DNA of 13,885 nt, from contig JALNZF010000045.1 of the NCBI GenBank assembly GCA_023229435.1, forward strand, positions 1-13,885, written 5' to 3'. The translations under genes were made by a program, and so were the position numbers. This document shows positions 1 to 7,206 of the stretch, one piece after another. This stretch comes from Nitrospirota bacterium. Lineage in GTDB: Bacteria; Nitrospirota; UBA9217. The first letter of the stretch is position 1, and every line of letters starts with the position of its first letter. The notes below the pieces were generated by a model that searched no databases, had not been told where the DNA came from, and was given only the letters and a program-made list of their open reading frames with translations.

Positions 1-128
1 TCGTCGCCGATAGGTCCCGTCTCTGGTTATGCCCTGGAGCAATAACTGATATCATCCCTTTTGTACGGAGGGGCGGGGAAACTGTTTTTTCCTTGACAAC
101 TGTCAACCATATCAGGGTCGCGTCTTGA
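1..128. other. Left-edge non-coding stretch, possible C-terminal codons of an upstream gene
   Basis: Plus frame 1 is open from the window edge to a TAA at 43-45, so the first 14 codons could be the end of a gene lying outside the window; they are too few to identify. After that I see no credible gene. A TTGACA-N2-TGTCAA inverted repeat lies at 93-106 and another TTGACA at 125-130, but neither has a convincing -10 partner. Confidence 0.3.
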
Positions 129-259
129 CAGGCTGTTGAAAAACCCTTGTGATGTGTCATCCTGAACGAAGTGAAGGATCTCAAGTATTTGGAAAGGCGA
201 GATTCTTCGCTGCGCTCAGAAAGACAATTTCGGTGTTTTTTGACTTTTTCAACAGCCTG
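129..259. repeat. MITE-like palindromic intergenic repeat
   Basis: A 15-nt perfect terminal inverted repeat (CAGGCTGTTGAAAAA at 129-143, its complement at 245-259) encloses about 100 bp. The interior carries the motifs TCATCCTGAACGAAGTGAAG and GATTCTTCGCTGCGCTCAG, which resemble elements scattered between genes in many environmental deltaproteobacterial and Nitrospirota genomes. It has no coding capacity of its own, so it would have to be moved in trans. It lies just past the 3' end of the minus-strand PIN toxin gene. That this is a multicopy family is inference from the look of the motif. Confidence 0.6.
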
Positions 260-314
260 TTGAATGTTGATGTCGTACAAAATGAAAAGGCAGCGGAACG
301 TTTTTTTGCAGAAG

Positions 315-734
315 CTACCGGGAAGCTTTCATGATCTTTATGCAGTCCGCCGCATTCAGGACCCTGAACGGCAGGTTGTCGCGTTGCCGGAGGAAATGCC
401 GATTTTCCGTAACCAGCGCATCGGCGCCCGTCCACTCGACGTAGGCCGCGATGAACGCATCGGCAGACTTGAGTCCTTCTGCTTCGTACTTAGAGCCCAA
501 TTCAAAGGGGACGACGAAATCTTCGTCAATGACGGTGAGGCTCATGATGAAATCGATGAATTCTCTGAATTCCTCGGGGGTCAGGTGGCGTCCGACTTCC
601 TCGACGATGAGGCGGGGGATGCGGATGGTATTCGCAGGTGCTTCGGTTATTGAGTCAAGAAGCGCTTCGCAGGAGGGCTTTCGGGCGACCCCGAAGCCGA
701 AGATGAATTCGTTGGAGTCAAGTACGAGCAGCAA
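315..734 (-). CDS. PIN-domain protein (VapC-like toxin nuclease)
   Basis: This 139-residue protein has the layout of a PIN-domain RNase, the toxin fold of VapBC-type modules. Visible acidic residues are D6 (in LDSNEF), E45/E46 (in IVEEVG), D92 (in KSADAFIAAY) and E110 (in TENRHF), which fit the acidic cluster that binds Mg2+ or Mn2+. Family members usually cleave tRNA, rRNA or mRNA; the target cannot be read here. The chosen start is a TTG at 732-734 that overlaps the upstream small gene by 17 nt, which suggests translational coupling. A GGGA about 8 nt upstream may be the ribosome binding site. The two-gene layout with a small basic upstream partner argues for a toxin-antitoxin pair. It could also be a solitary PIN protein of other function. 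Confidence 0.8.
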   Translation of the reverse strand: MLLVLDSNEFIFGFGVARKPSCEALLDSITEAPANTIRIPRLIVEEVGRHLTPEEFREFIDFIMSLTVIDEDFVVPFELGSKYEAEGLKSADAFIAAYVEWTGADALVTENRHFLRQRDNLPFRVLNAADCIKIMKASR

Positions 735-882
735 ATTTTTTGTCCCAAAGTTCTTCTCTGGTTTTGCGAAGGGTTTCCAAGACCTTTTCCTCTTTCACTT
801 CAGATAGAGGATGCTTTCGCTTGGATACCAATTCTCGCAGTTTTGTAAGATGCCGTTTGGCTTTTTTGATGTTCTGTTTCAT
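718..882 (-). CDS. Small basic protein, probable antitoxin of the PIN toxin
   Basis: A 54-residue, lysine- and arginine-rich protein starting MKQNIKKAKRH, with a predicted helical C-terminal half (KVLETLRKTREELWDKK). I chose the ATG at 880-882 because it follows an AAGGTG ribosome binding site and because any earlier start would run into the promoter. It does not clearly match the AbrB, Phd or CopG folds I know, so its antitoxin role rests on context: it is immediately upstream of, and overlaps, the PIN gene in one transcription unit. An antitoxin would bind and block the nuclease and perhaps repress the shared promoter. Confidence 0.6.
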   Translation of the reverse strand: MKQNIKKAKRHLTKLRELVSKRKHPLSEVKEEKVLETLRKTREELWDKKFAART

Positions 883-900
883 GGTTTCACCTTTACAAAT

Positions 901-930
901 ACTATAGCACATTGGCTCGACGCGGGTCAA
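901..930 (-). promoter_or_regulatory. Sigma-70 promoter of the PIN cassette
   Basis: On the minus strand, TTGACC (925-930) is followed after 18 nt by TATAGT (901-906). Transcription would start near 894, giving a 5' leader of roughly 12 nt with the AAGGTG ribosome binding site. The -35 overlaps the accidental stop codon of the HepT remnant, so the promoter came in with, or was created by, the junction that removed the rest of hepT. Confidence 0.6.
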
Positions 931-1001
931 TGTGAAAAAGACATCTGAGCTGCATCCAACATGTCCCAGAGATAAGCATAATCGCGCTCATCAGGCTGCA
1001 T
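927..1001 (-). pseudogene. hepT: HepT (DUF86 HEPN toxin) N-terminal remnant
   Basis: Directly behind the nucleotidyltransferase, overlapping its last codons, a 24-codon reading frame starts at ATG 999-1001: MQPDERDYAYLWDMLDAAQ, then MSFSH and a TGA at 927-929. The first 19 residues match the characteristic HepT/DUF86 N-terminus (RD-YL-DMLEAA). The rest of this roughly 110-residue HEPN ribonuclease, including its catalytic RX4HXY, is missing, replaced at about 943-953 by the upstream region of the PIN cassette. The antitoxin-like partner is therefore left without its toxin. The frame is visible directly; the deletion mechanism is inferred. Confidence 0.75.
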
Positions 1002-1299
1002 ACAGCACCTCTCTGCCGGAGAGAATCGCACGACGACGGAACGGATTTCGGAGCGCTTCTTTTTCAATCAAATCTACTTCCCTGCCGAAGATGGCCTTGA
1101 GTTCATCCTGCATCTGCACAATGTCGAATAGACTCCACTGTGCGTCCGCTGCAAAGCTTACAAAAACATCAACATCGCTATCAGGTCGAAAATCATCCCG
1201 TAATGCTGAACCAAAAATGGAAAACTCTCTGATGCTCCATTTAAGGCAGAATTCTGCGATCAACCTTTTATCAACATTTATCTGTAACGGTGTCTTCAC
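991..1299 (-). CDS. mntA: MntA-type minimal nucleotidyltransferase (antitoxin of HepT/MntA)
   Basis: A 102-residue minimal nucleotidyltransferase. The signature G30-S31 followed by D42-x-D44 (FGSALRDDFRPDSDVDVFV) is intact, and VDLIEKEAL near residue 75 supplies the usual third acidic strand. MntA proteins of this kind neutralise HepT by adding AMP units to a tyrosine of the toxin. Here the toxin is only a stub, so this is an orphan antitoxin, possibly still active. The start is GTG at 1297-1299, because an in-frame TGA lies two codons upstream; this GTG overlaps by GTGA the stop of another fragmentary frame, implying loss of an upstream operon member too. The ribosome binding site is weak, as expected for a coupled gene. 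Confidence 0.85.
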   Translation of the reverse strand: MKTPLQINVDKRLIAEFCLKWSIREFSIFGSALRDDFRPDSDVDVFVSFAADAQWSLFDIVQMQDELKAIFGREVDLIEKEALRNPFRRRAILSGREVLYAA

Positions 1300-1376
1300 A
1301 GATCAACCATATCCAAAAACTCAACGCCGGTCAACATATTTACGTTGGTTACTCTGGCTTGACTTATTACGATATC
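1296..1376 (-). pseudogene. C-terminal remnant of an unidentified gene, coupled to mntA
   Basis: An open frame of about 26 codons, starting at the very end of the DUF721 gene, reads DIVISQARVTNVNML then TGVEFLDMVDL and stops at TGA 1296-1298, overlapping the GTG of mntA by GTGA. The ending (a DIVISQ strand, then a V-x-M-x-T-x-x-EFL tail) is reminiscent of the C-terminus of PIN/VapC toxins, but the match is too short to be sure. I read it as the tail of a former upstream partner, cut off at the DUF721 stop codon. Confidence 0.3.
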
Positions 1377-1848
1377 ACCTGCCCCGCTTCCGGCTCAAAA
1401 AATCCTTTTCGATCACACGACTGATGGCTTCTTTAATGGCGGGGTCGCTTATCCCGCGAACATAATCCTCGATCTTTTCCCGCTCCTCCCGGCCAAGAAC
1501 CGTGCGGACAGGAGGCTCCTCCGCAGGTTGTTCCCGTGACGCAACCTCGCCGAGTCTCAGCGTGATCTCCTTGATCGTTTCCTTCCCGAGGGTCCTGTTC
1601 ACTTTTTCCACGATCTGGGGTTTGAGCAGGGAAAGCTGCTGCATCCAGGCCGGGCTGTCAACGACGAGCGTGAGCTTTTTCCCCCGCACGGTCTGCGGCT
1701 GGGCGTGGCGCGCAATGACCGAACCGACGGACTTATCCCACAGGCCGAAAACGCGGTACTCGCTCAGTCGGCTCCCCAGACCACGGGCCTTCAGCATACT
1801 GCCGAGCGTGTACGACAGCCTGTCTAGTTTCTTCCTCATGGACGTCAT
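1375..1848 (-). CDS. DUF721 (DciA-like) protein
   Basis: A 157-residue protein with the DUF721 core in residues about 5-100: an N-terminal helix (KLDRLSYTLGSMLK), then FGLWDKSVGSVIARHAQPQTV and the strand KKLTLVVDSPAWMQQLSLLK. These are the hallmarks of the DciA family, which in many bacteria loads or interacts with the replicative helicase DnaB. The C-terminal part (REEREKIEDYVRGISDPAIKEAI) is charged and helical, followed by a basic tail ending KRGR. The start is ATG 1846-1848; a second ATG three codons on is also possible, and neither has a strong ribosome binding site. The gene is divergent from galT. Its 3' end abuts the degraded toxin-antitoxin patch. Confidence 0.8.
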   Translation of the reverse strand: MTSMRKKLDRLSYTLGSMLKARGLGSRLSEYRVFGLWDKSVGSVIARHAQPQTVRGKKLTLVVDSPAWMQQLSLLKPQIVEKVNRTLGKETIKEITLRLGEVASREQPAEEPPVRTVLGREEREKIEDYVRGISDPAIKEAISRVIEKDFLSRKRGR

Positions 1849-1869
1849 CTTAGCATATCAAGAGTTCTT

Positions 1870-1898
1870 TTGACAACAAGGAACAAGATGGTTATAAT
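1870..1898 (+). promoter_or_regulatory. Consensus sigma-70 promoter of the galT-glgA operon
   Basis: TTGACA (1870-1875), a 17-nt spacer and TATAAT (1893-1898) give a full-consensus promoter. Transcription should start near 1905, leaving a leader of about 190 nt before the galT ATG. Such a strong promoter followed by a long leader suggests control after initiation or by a repressor. Confidence 0.85.
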
Positions 1899-1932
1899 AG
1901 AAAAATAATTACTCGGGACACCGGCAAAGGGT

Positions 1933-2092
1933 ACGATGCCCGTTTCGGTATTGGGCAACGTTATTCGTCTTTTACGTTACCATTGACCGCGTGACGATAC
2001 GGGCTTCGTCATCGTTACCTCCTTTTTCATGATTTATTCCCCGGACCCGAGTAGTTACAGAAAAACCCGCCCTAAAAAAACACGCAGAGGAG
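1933..2092 (+). promoter_or_regulatory. Long galT leader with competing pairings
   Basis: Within the leader, TGACGA (1992-1997) can pair with TCGTCA (2006-2011) as a local hairpin. The same region can instead pair long range: ACGATG (1933-1938) with CATCGT (2010-2015), and CCCGT (1939-1943) with ACGGG (1999-2003). The two folds exclude one another. Just downstream, CTCCT (2019-2023) is complementary to AGGAG (2088-2092), the galT ribosome binding site. I recognise no known riboswitch class, so this is a candidate only. Confidence 0.3.
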
Positions 2093-2097
2093 CATAT

Positions 2098-3099
2098 ATG
2101 CCTGAATTACGAAAAGATCCGATCACCGGCCGCTGGGTCATCATCTCTTCCGAGCGCGGCAAGCGACCCGCGGATTTCCAGGACCAGCGCGGCAAAAAAC
2201 GGGGCGGATTCTGCCCCTTCTGTGCAGGCAACGAACGCACCACTCCGAACGAGGTCCTGGCCTATCGCGCCGCGGGGGCAACCACGCCCAACGGGCCGGG
2301 CTGGCGGCTCCGCGTCGTGCCGAACAAGTTTCCCGCGCTCCAGATCGAGGGTGACCTGGGCAAGCAGGGCGAGGGTATCTTCGACAGGATGAACGGCATC
2401 GGCGCGCACGAGGTTATCATCGAAAGCCCTGACCATAACGCCACGCTCGCGACCCTTCCGCTTCCGGCGATGGAAGAAGTGCTGTGGGCTTTCCGGGACC
2501 GCATGGAAGACCTGAAGCGTGACACCCGCTTCCAATATGCCCTCATCTTCAAGAACGAAGGGATCTCAGCCGGCGCAACGCTCGAGCACACCCATTCACA
2601 GCTCATCGCGCTTCCGATCGTGCCGATCCATGTGCAGGAAGAGATCGACGCGTGCCGACGACACTATAACCTCAAGGAGCGCTGCATCTTCTGCGATATC
2701 GTACGTCAGGAGATACGATCGGGTGCGCGCGTGGTGCTCGAAACACCGCTCTTCATTGCCCTGGCGCCCTTCGCACCGCGTTTTCCCTTCGAGACCTGGA
2801 TCCTGCCCAAGTCGCACCTCTCCTGTTATACCTCCTCTTCAAACGAGGACTTTAAAGATCTCGCCGGTCTCCTGCAAAATGTACTCCAACGGATCGATCG
2901 CGCGCTCTCGACCCCTCCTTACAACTTTGTGATCCACACCTCGCCGTTCAAGGATGAATGCAACGATTACTACCACTGGCACATCGAACTCATGCCCAAG
3001 TTGACGAACGTGGCAGGGTTCGAATGGGGCTCGGGGTTCTACATCAATCCCACACCGCCCGAGGAGGCGGCTAAATTCCTGCGGGAAATCAAGGTATGA
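2098..3099 (+). CDS. galT: Galactose-1-phosphate uridylyltransferase family protein
   Basis: A 333-residue HIT-superfamily nucleotidylyltransferase of the GalT type, which swaps a nucleotidyl group between sugar-1-phosphates through a covalent histidine intermediate. Visible are two zinc-type pairs (C39/C42 in FCPFC, C196/C199 in CIFC), GAHEVIIE around H104, the active-site HTHSQ (H164, nucleophile H166, Q168) and the C-terminal HWHIELMP (H293, H295). The start at ATG 2098 is set by GAGGAG five nt upstream and by the MPELRKDPITGRWV N-terminus typical of the family; the frame is open further upstream but without a ribosome binding site. The stop overlaps glgA by ATGA, so the two are translationally coupled. 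That link to glycogen metabolism raises the possibility that the substrate is UDP- or ADP-glucose rather than galactose, as for the plant ADP-glucose phosphorylase homologue. Confidence 0.9.
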   Translation: MPELRKDPITGRWVIISSERGKRPADFQDQRGKKRGGFCPFCAGNERTTPNEVLAYRAAGATTPNGPGWRLRVVPNKFPALQIEGDLGKQGEGIFDRMNGIGAHEVIIESPDHNATLATLPLPAMEEVLWAFRDRMEDLKRDTRFQYALIFKNEGISAGATLEHTHSQLIALPIVPIHVQEEIDACRRHYNLKERCIFCDIVRQEIRSGARVVLETPLFIALAPFAPRFPFETWILPKSHLSCYTSSSNEDFKDLAGLLQNVLQRIDRALSTPPYNFVIHTSPFKDECNDYYHWHIELMPKLTNVAGFEWGSGFYINPTPPEEAAKFLREIKV

Positions 3100-4541
3100 A
3101 AATCCTGTTCGCGGCATCCGAGGCGGCCCCCTTTGCAAAGACCGGCGGGCTCGCGGACGTCGCCGGGAGCCTTCCCCCCGCAATCGCCTCGCTCGGCCAT
3201 GAGGTGCGTGTGGTCATGCCGTACTACCGGCAGGTGGGCTCGCATGCATCGAACCTCAAGCACGTCGCGACCTTCTCGGTCCCTCTCGGGACGTGGGAGG
3301 AGCGCTGCGATGTTCTCGAGGGGAAGATGGGCGGGGATGTCATCGTCTATTTTATCAAGAAGGACATCTACTACGATCGGCCCGAGCTCTACCGGACAGC
3401 GCGGACCGATTATCCCGACAACGCGGAGCGGTTCATTTTTTTTTCGCGGGCACTCCTGGAGCTTTGCCGCGCCCTGGACTACCGCCCGGATATCATCCAC
3501 TGTAACGACTGGCAGACAGGACTCGTACCGCTCTATCTGAAAACACGGTACCGCGGTTCAGAAACATTACGCAGAACCAAAACAATCTTCACGGTGCACA
3601 ATCTCGGTTATCAGGGTATCTTCTGGCACTGGGACATGCGTTTGACCGGTCTCGGTTGGGATGTGTTCACTCCCGAGGGCATTGAGTTCTGGGGCAAGAT
3701 CAATTTTCTCAAGGCCGGCCTCGTCTTCTCGGACATCATCACGACCGTGAGCAAAACCTATAGCCGCGAGATCCAGACCCCTGAATACGGGTATGGTCTC
3801 GAGGGTGTGCTCGTGAATCGGACCGGGGACCTCTTCGGCATCGTGAACGGGATCGATTACCGGATTTGGGACCCGGCACATGATCGCGCCGTCGCGAAGA
3901 CCTACAACGCGTTGAAACTTTCAGGCAAGTCACTCTGCAAGAAAGCGCTTCAAGCACTGATCCGTATGCCCGGGACCGATGAGCCGCTGATCGGCATGGT
4001 AACGCGCCTGGTGGACCAGAAAGGGCTGGATATTTTGACCAAGGCACTTCCAGAGATCATGTCCCTCGGCGTGCAGCTTGTCATTCTCGGCACCGGAGAC
4101 GAGAGATACCATCGCATTCTGTCCGATGCGGCCGGCCGCTATTCAAAGAACATGCGCGTACTGCTCCGGTACGATGATTCGCTCGCAAAGAACCTGTACG
4201 CCGGGTGCGATATGTTTCTCATGCCGTCTCACTACGAGCCCTGCGGTCTCGGCCAGATGATGGCGCTGCGCTACGGCACCGTGCCGGTCGCCCGCAACAC
4301 AGGGGGGCTCCGTGACACGGTCGCTGACTATAACCCGAAAACAGGTCGGGGAACCGGATTTCTGTTCGAGGAATACTCCGCGCAGGCACTCATCGACTGC
4401 CTGCGCCGCGCGCTTGAAGTGTACCGTGACCGGAACACATGGAAACGACTGATGCGGAACGGCATGAGACAGGATTTCTCGTGGGAGCGCTCGGCAAAGG
4501 AATACGTGAAGATGTATCAGAAGGCGATGAGGAAGAAGTAA
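3096..4541 (+). CDS. glgA: Glycogen synthase (GT5)
   Basis: A 481-residue glycosyltransferase of family GT5, which extends alpha-1,4-glucan from ADP-glucose (UDP-glucose in some lineages). The N-terminal ADP-glucose-binding KTGGLADV motif is at residues 15-22. ITTVSKTYSREIQTPEYGYGLEG marks the inter-domain region, RLVDQKGLDIL begins the second Rossmann domain, and SHYEPCGLGQ from residue 378 carries the conserved catalytic-region glutamate E381, followed by NTGGLRDTV. The length is normal and the protein appears intact. Its ATG overlaps the galT stop by four bases with no separate ribosome binding site needed. No branching enzyme or glgC is in the window. Cytosolic. Confidence 0.96.
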   Translation: MKILFAASEAAPFAKTGGLADVAGSLPPAIASLGHEVRVVMPYYRQVGSHASNLKHVATFSVPLGTWEERCDVLEGKMGGDVIVYFIKKDIYYDRPELYRTARTDYPDNAERFIFFSRALLELCRALDYRPDIIHCNDWQTGLVPLYLKTRYRGSETLRRTKTIFTVHNLGYQGIFWHWDMRLTGLGWDVFTPEGIEFWGKINFLKAGLVFSDIITTVSKTYSREIQTPEYGYGLEGVLVNRTGDLFGIVNGIDYRIWDPAHDRAVAKTYNALKLSGKSLCKKALQALIRMPGTDEPLIGMVTRLVDQKGLDILTKALPEIMSLGVQLVILGTGDERYHRILSDAAGRYSKNMRVLLRYDDSLAKNLYAGCDMFLMPSHYEPCGLGQMMALRYGTVPVARNTGGLRDTVADYNPKTGRGTGFLFEEYSAQALIDCLRRALEVYRDRNTWKRLMRNGMRQDFSWERSAKEYVKMYQKAMRKK

Positions 4542-4542
4542 A

Positions 4543-4643
4543 GGTTCAGGGTTCAGGGTTCAGGGGCCGGGGTTCAGAAACTGGGTACGTTAATGATAAA
4601 TTCCAATTGACCTATCCTCTCCTGACTCCTGACCCTTGGCTGC
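4543..4643. repeat. Degenerate GGTTCAG tandem repeats
   Basis: Between glgA and the kinase gene, GGTTCAG occurs in tandem at 4543, 4550 and 4557 and again at 4571. About 45 bp later lies an opposite-sense cluster of TCCTGAC-like units (about 4617-4636). Such short heptamer clusters recur between genes in related genomes. I see no convincing promoter or ribosome binding site in this spacer. Confidence 0.45.
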
Positions 4644-4662
4644 CGGACCCTGCATTTCAACT

Positions 4663-7053
4663 ATGGAAACAACCGAAAAAAAAGAACTGATAATCCTGAG
4701 CGAGATCAGCCGCATATCGAACTCATCGGTCGATCTCCCGGAGAAGCTTCGACGCCTCGTCGAGGCCGTTGCGCAGGGCATGGGAAAGGACGGCGCGTCG
4801 GTGTTCCTGATCGACCGCTCCGGAAAGACCGTTACGCTCGCCGCAGCAATCGGTCTGAACCAGGAGACGATCGGCAAACTAAGCTTTCCGCTCGGCATGG
4901 GCATCGCCGGATGGGTAGCCGAGCAGAAAGTCCCGCTTGCGCTCGATGACCCCTATGCTGATCCGCGCTTCGCCTATGTACCCGAATCGGGCATCGAGAA
5001 GTTCAAATCTCTAGCTGCCGCGCCGATCATGTACGAAGACCAGTGCCTCGGCGTGTTCTTCGTGCTCTCCTCCGCCGTGTGGAGCGCCACGTCATCGGAC
5101 ATCACGCTGCTCACCACCACCGCCAACCAGATCAGCGGGGTGATCAAGAACGCGCAGATGTTCCAGAACATCCAGGACCGTCTGGCCGCGCTTGCCACCA
5201 TCTATGAGATCGGCATGGCGCTCACCTCCACGCTCGACCTCGAATCGCTCCTCTCGCTCATCGCCAAAAACAGCACGCAATCGCTCCGCGCCCAGGGCTG
5301 CACCATCCGGCTCATGGACCTGCCGGAGATCGCGACCCGCAAAACCTTTTCTTCCTACAGCATCATCGGCGACACGATAGCAAATATGGATATGATGATC
5401 GGCAGCAATATTGCGGAACGTGTTGCCCATGAGAAAAAACCGATCCTGATCCAGGACATCACGAAAGACCCCGCCCTCGCCGATGGCTGCGGGGTCACCG
5501 CGGCGTCCATCATCAGCGTTCCGCTTCTCTTCCGGGACAAGGTGATCGGCGTCATTACGCTGTATAACAAGCAGGAAGGCCAGCCCTTTACCGAGGACGA
5601 CCTCCAGTTCCTGACCACCGTCGCCAGCGGCGCGGCGGTATCGGTCGAGAACGCGGCCATGTATGAGCGCATGGAGGACCTGGCGATCGAAGCGCGTACC
5701 AGGGCCCAGGAACTTTCCATCCTGTACGATATCGGCACCGCCATGAGCACGACGTTGAACCTCGACCGGCTGCTCAGGATCATCCTTACCGCTGCGACCA
5801 TGGGAGGAAGCGGTCTCGGCTTCAACCGGGCACTCCTGCTCCTGACCAATGAACGCACCAATACGCTCCAGGGCATGATGGGCGTCGGACCGACAAGCTG
5901 GGAAGAAGCGGGCCAGGCCTGGAGTGAAGTGTCGCGCATCCATAAAAGTCTCATGGAATGGATCCAGACGGGCGCGCTTTTTGAACACCGCGATTCGCCG
6001 CTCAATACGCTGGCAAAGGGCATCCGTGTTTCGCTCCTGCCGAACGAAGAAGTGCTGGCGCTCACGGTGCTGAACAAAAGATCGTATAACATCATTCATG
6101 CCGCCACCGATCCCCTCGTGAGCGACAAACTCCGCGAAACACTCAAGGTGAACAGCTTCGCAACGGTCCCGCTTGTCGCAAAGGACCGTGTCATCGGCGT
6201 CATCCTCGTGGACAATATGTTCACCCAGAGACCGATTACCGATGGCGATATCCGTTTCCTCACCCTGTTCGCACACCAGGCCGCGCTTGCCATCGAGAAC
6301 GCCATCTTTCACACGAACCTCGAGACCATGAACAAGGACATGCGCTCCATGCACGAGCAGCTTGTCCAGTCCGAGAAGATGGCGGCACTTGGCGCCATGA
6401 TGGCCGAGATCACCCATGAGATCAGGAATCCGCTCGTCTCCATCGGCGGCTTTACCAGGCGGCTGTCGAAGAAGCTCAAGGACACCGAGGATAAAAAATA
6501 TGTCGATATCATCCTGAGCGAGGTCGCGAGGCTCGAGGGGATCATCCACGACAACCTTTCTTACATCAAGGAGATCTCGCCGCAGCTCATTGAAGCTGAC
6601 ATTGTCGTCCTCCTCGAGGATATTCTGACGCTCTATGAAGACGAACTTACCCAGCGGCGCATCCGTGTCGAGCGGGATTTTTCCCCTTCTCTGCCGCACC
6701 TTATGATCGATACGCCGCAGATCAAGCAGGGAATGATCAACATTCTCAAGAATGCCATGGAAGCAATGGAAAACGGCGGCACGCTTTTCGTCAGGACCTA
6801 TGCGGTTCCTGAAGCCCGGATGGCGGCGATCGAGATCGGGGACACGGGGCCCGGCATTTCAGCCAAGGCCATGCATAATATTTTCAATCCCTACTATACA
6901 ACGAAACCGCGGGGCACGGGGCTTGGCCTGCCGATCACGAACAGGATCATCCAGTCCCACAAAGGGAAGATCGAACTCCGGAACCGGGACAAGGGGGGGG
7001 CCATTTTCACGATCAAGCTTCCGCTCCCTGAGAGCAATAGCACAAGATCCTGA
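4663..7053 (+). CDS. Cytosolic triple-GAF sensor histidine kinase
   Basis: A 796-residue histidine kinase with no membrane segment. Three GAF domains follow one another at about residues 20-170, 190-335 and 363-545 (the third longer than usual). A short coiled linker leads to HisKA with the H-box ITHEIRNPLVSIGGF (phospho-acceptor H585). HATPase_c follows with the N-box INILKNAMEAM, G1 box IGDTGPGIS, F box NIFNPYYTT and G2 box GTGLGLPITNRI. It would autophosphorylate and pass phosphate to a receiver, most likely the product of the next gene. The signal is unknown; GAF domains bind cyclic nucleotides, haem or small metabolites, and no ligand can be read off. I preferred ATG 4663 (METTEKKEL); a TTG at 4636 in the same frame is possible. 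Neither has a good ribosome binding site. Confidence 0.92.
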   Translation: METTEKKELIILSEISRISNSSVDLPEKLRRLVEAVAQGMGKDGASVFLIDRSGKTVTLAAAIGLNQETIGKLSFPLGMGIAGWVAEQKVPLALDDPYADPRFAYVPESGIEKFKSLAAAPIMYEDQCLGVFFVLSSAVWSATSSDITLLTTTANQISGVIKNAQMFQNIQDRLAALATIYEIGMALTSTLDLESLLSLIAKNSTQSLRAQGCTIRLMDLPEIATRKTFSSYSIIGDTIANMDMMIGSNIAERVAHEKKPILIQDITKDPALADGCGVTAASIISVPLLFRDKVIGVITLYNKQEGQPFTEDDLQFLTTVASGAAVSVENAAMYERMEDLAIEARTRAQELSILYDIGTAMSTTLNLDRLLRIILTAATMGGSGLGFNRALLLLTNERTNTLQGMMGVGPTSWEEAGQAWSEVSRIHKSLMEWIQTGALFEHRDSPLNTLAKGIRVSLLPNEEVLALTVLNKRSYNIIHAATDPLVSDKLRETLKVNSFATVPLVAKDRVIGVILVDNMFTQRPITDGDIRFLTLFAHQAALAIENAIFHTNLETMNKDMRSMHEQLVQSEKMAALGAMMAEITHEIRNPLVSIGGFTRRLSKKLKDTEDKKYVDIILSEVARLEGIIHDNLSYIKEISPQLIEADIVVLLEDILTLYEDELTQRRIRVERDFSPSLPHLMIDTPQIKQGMINILKNAMEAMENGGTLFVRTYAVPEARMAAIEIGDTGPGISAKAMHNIFNPYYTTKPRGTGLGLPITNRIIQSHKGKIELRNRDKGGAIFTIKLPLPESNSTRS

Positions 7054-7145
7054 TCAATGAATTCTTAGCCTTGTTGCAGATGATAAAGACGGATTCTCCA
7101 TGGGAGAGAGCATGGGAAGCGTTTCAGATGCTGTAACTCAAGCAG

Positions 7146-7163
7146 TTCTCTGTGTTCTCTGTG
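7146..7163. repeat. Tandem 9-mer TTCTCTGTG
   Basis: Two perfect tandem copies of TTCTCTGTG (7146-7154 and 7155-7163) lie in the 153-bp spacer between the kinase and receiver genes. They resemble the short CTCTGTG/CACAGAG runs seen between genes in environmental genomes. A function is not evident. Confidence 0.4.
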
Positions 7164-7206
7164 GTTAGATTTTATTCAATTCAAATTTACTGCCGAGGAG
7201 GTGCGA

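Noticed and set aside
264..653. Plus-strand frames opposite the PIN gene
   Set aside because: Shadow of the PIN toxin; composition is unlike a protein and there is no ribosome binding site.
718..930. Longer start for the antitoxin-like protein at 930
   Set aside because: It would begin within the promoter; the ATG at 882 has a good ribosome binding site.
4543..4643. CRISPR-like or regulatory repeat array
   Set aside because: Units are only 7 nt, degenerate, without spacers of constant length and without cas genes.
4636..4662. TTG start nine codons upstream for the kinase
   Set aside because: It lies within the TCCTGAC repeat cluster with no ribosome binding site; the ATG at 4663 opens with a normal hydrophilic N-terminus.
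5092..6699. Very long minus-strand open frame opposite the kinase gene (535 codons)
   Set aside because: It mirrors the GC-rich codons of the histidine kinase, has low-complexity His/Asp/Arg-rich content and no domain; the plus-strand kinase is certain.
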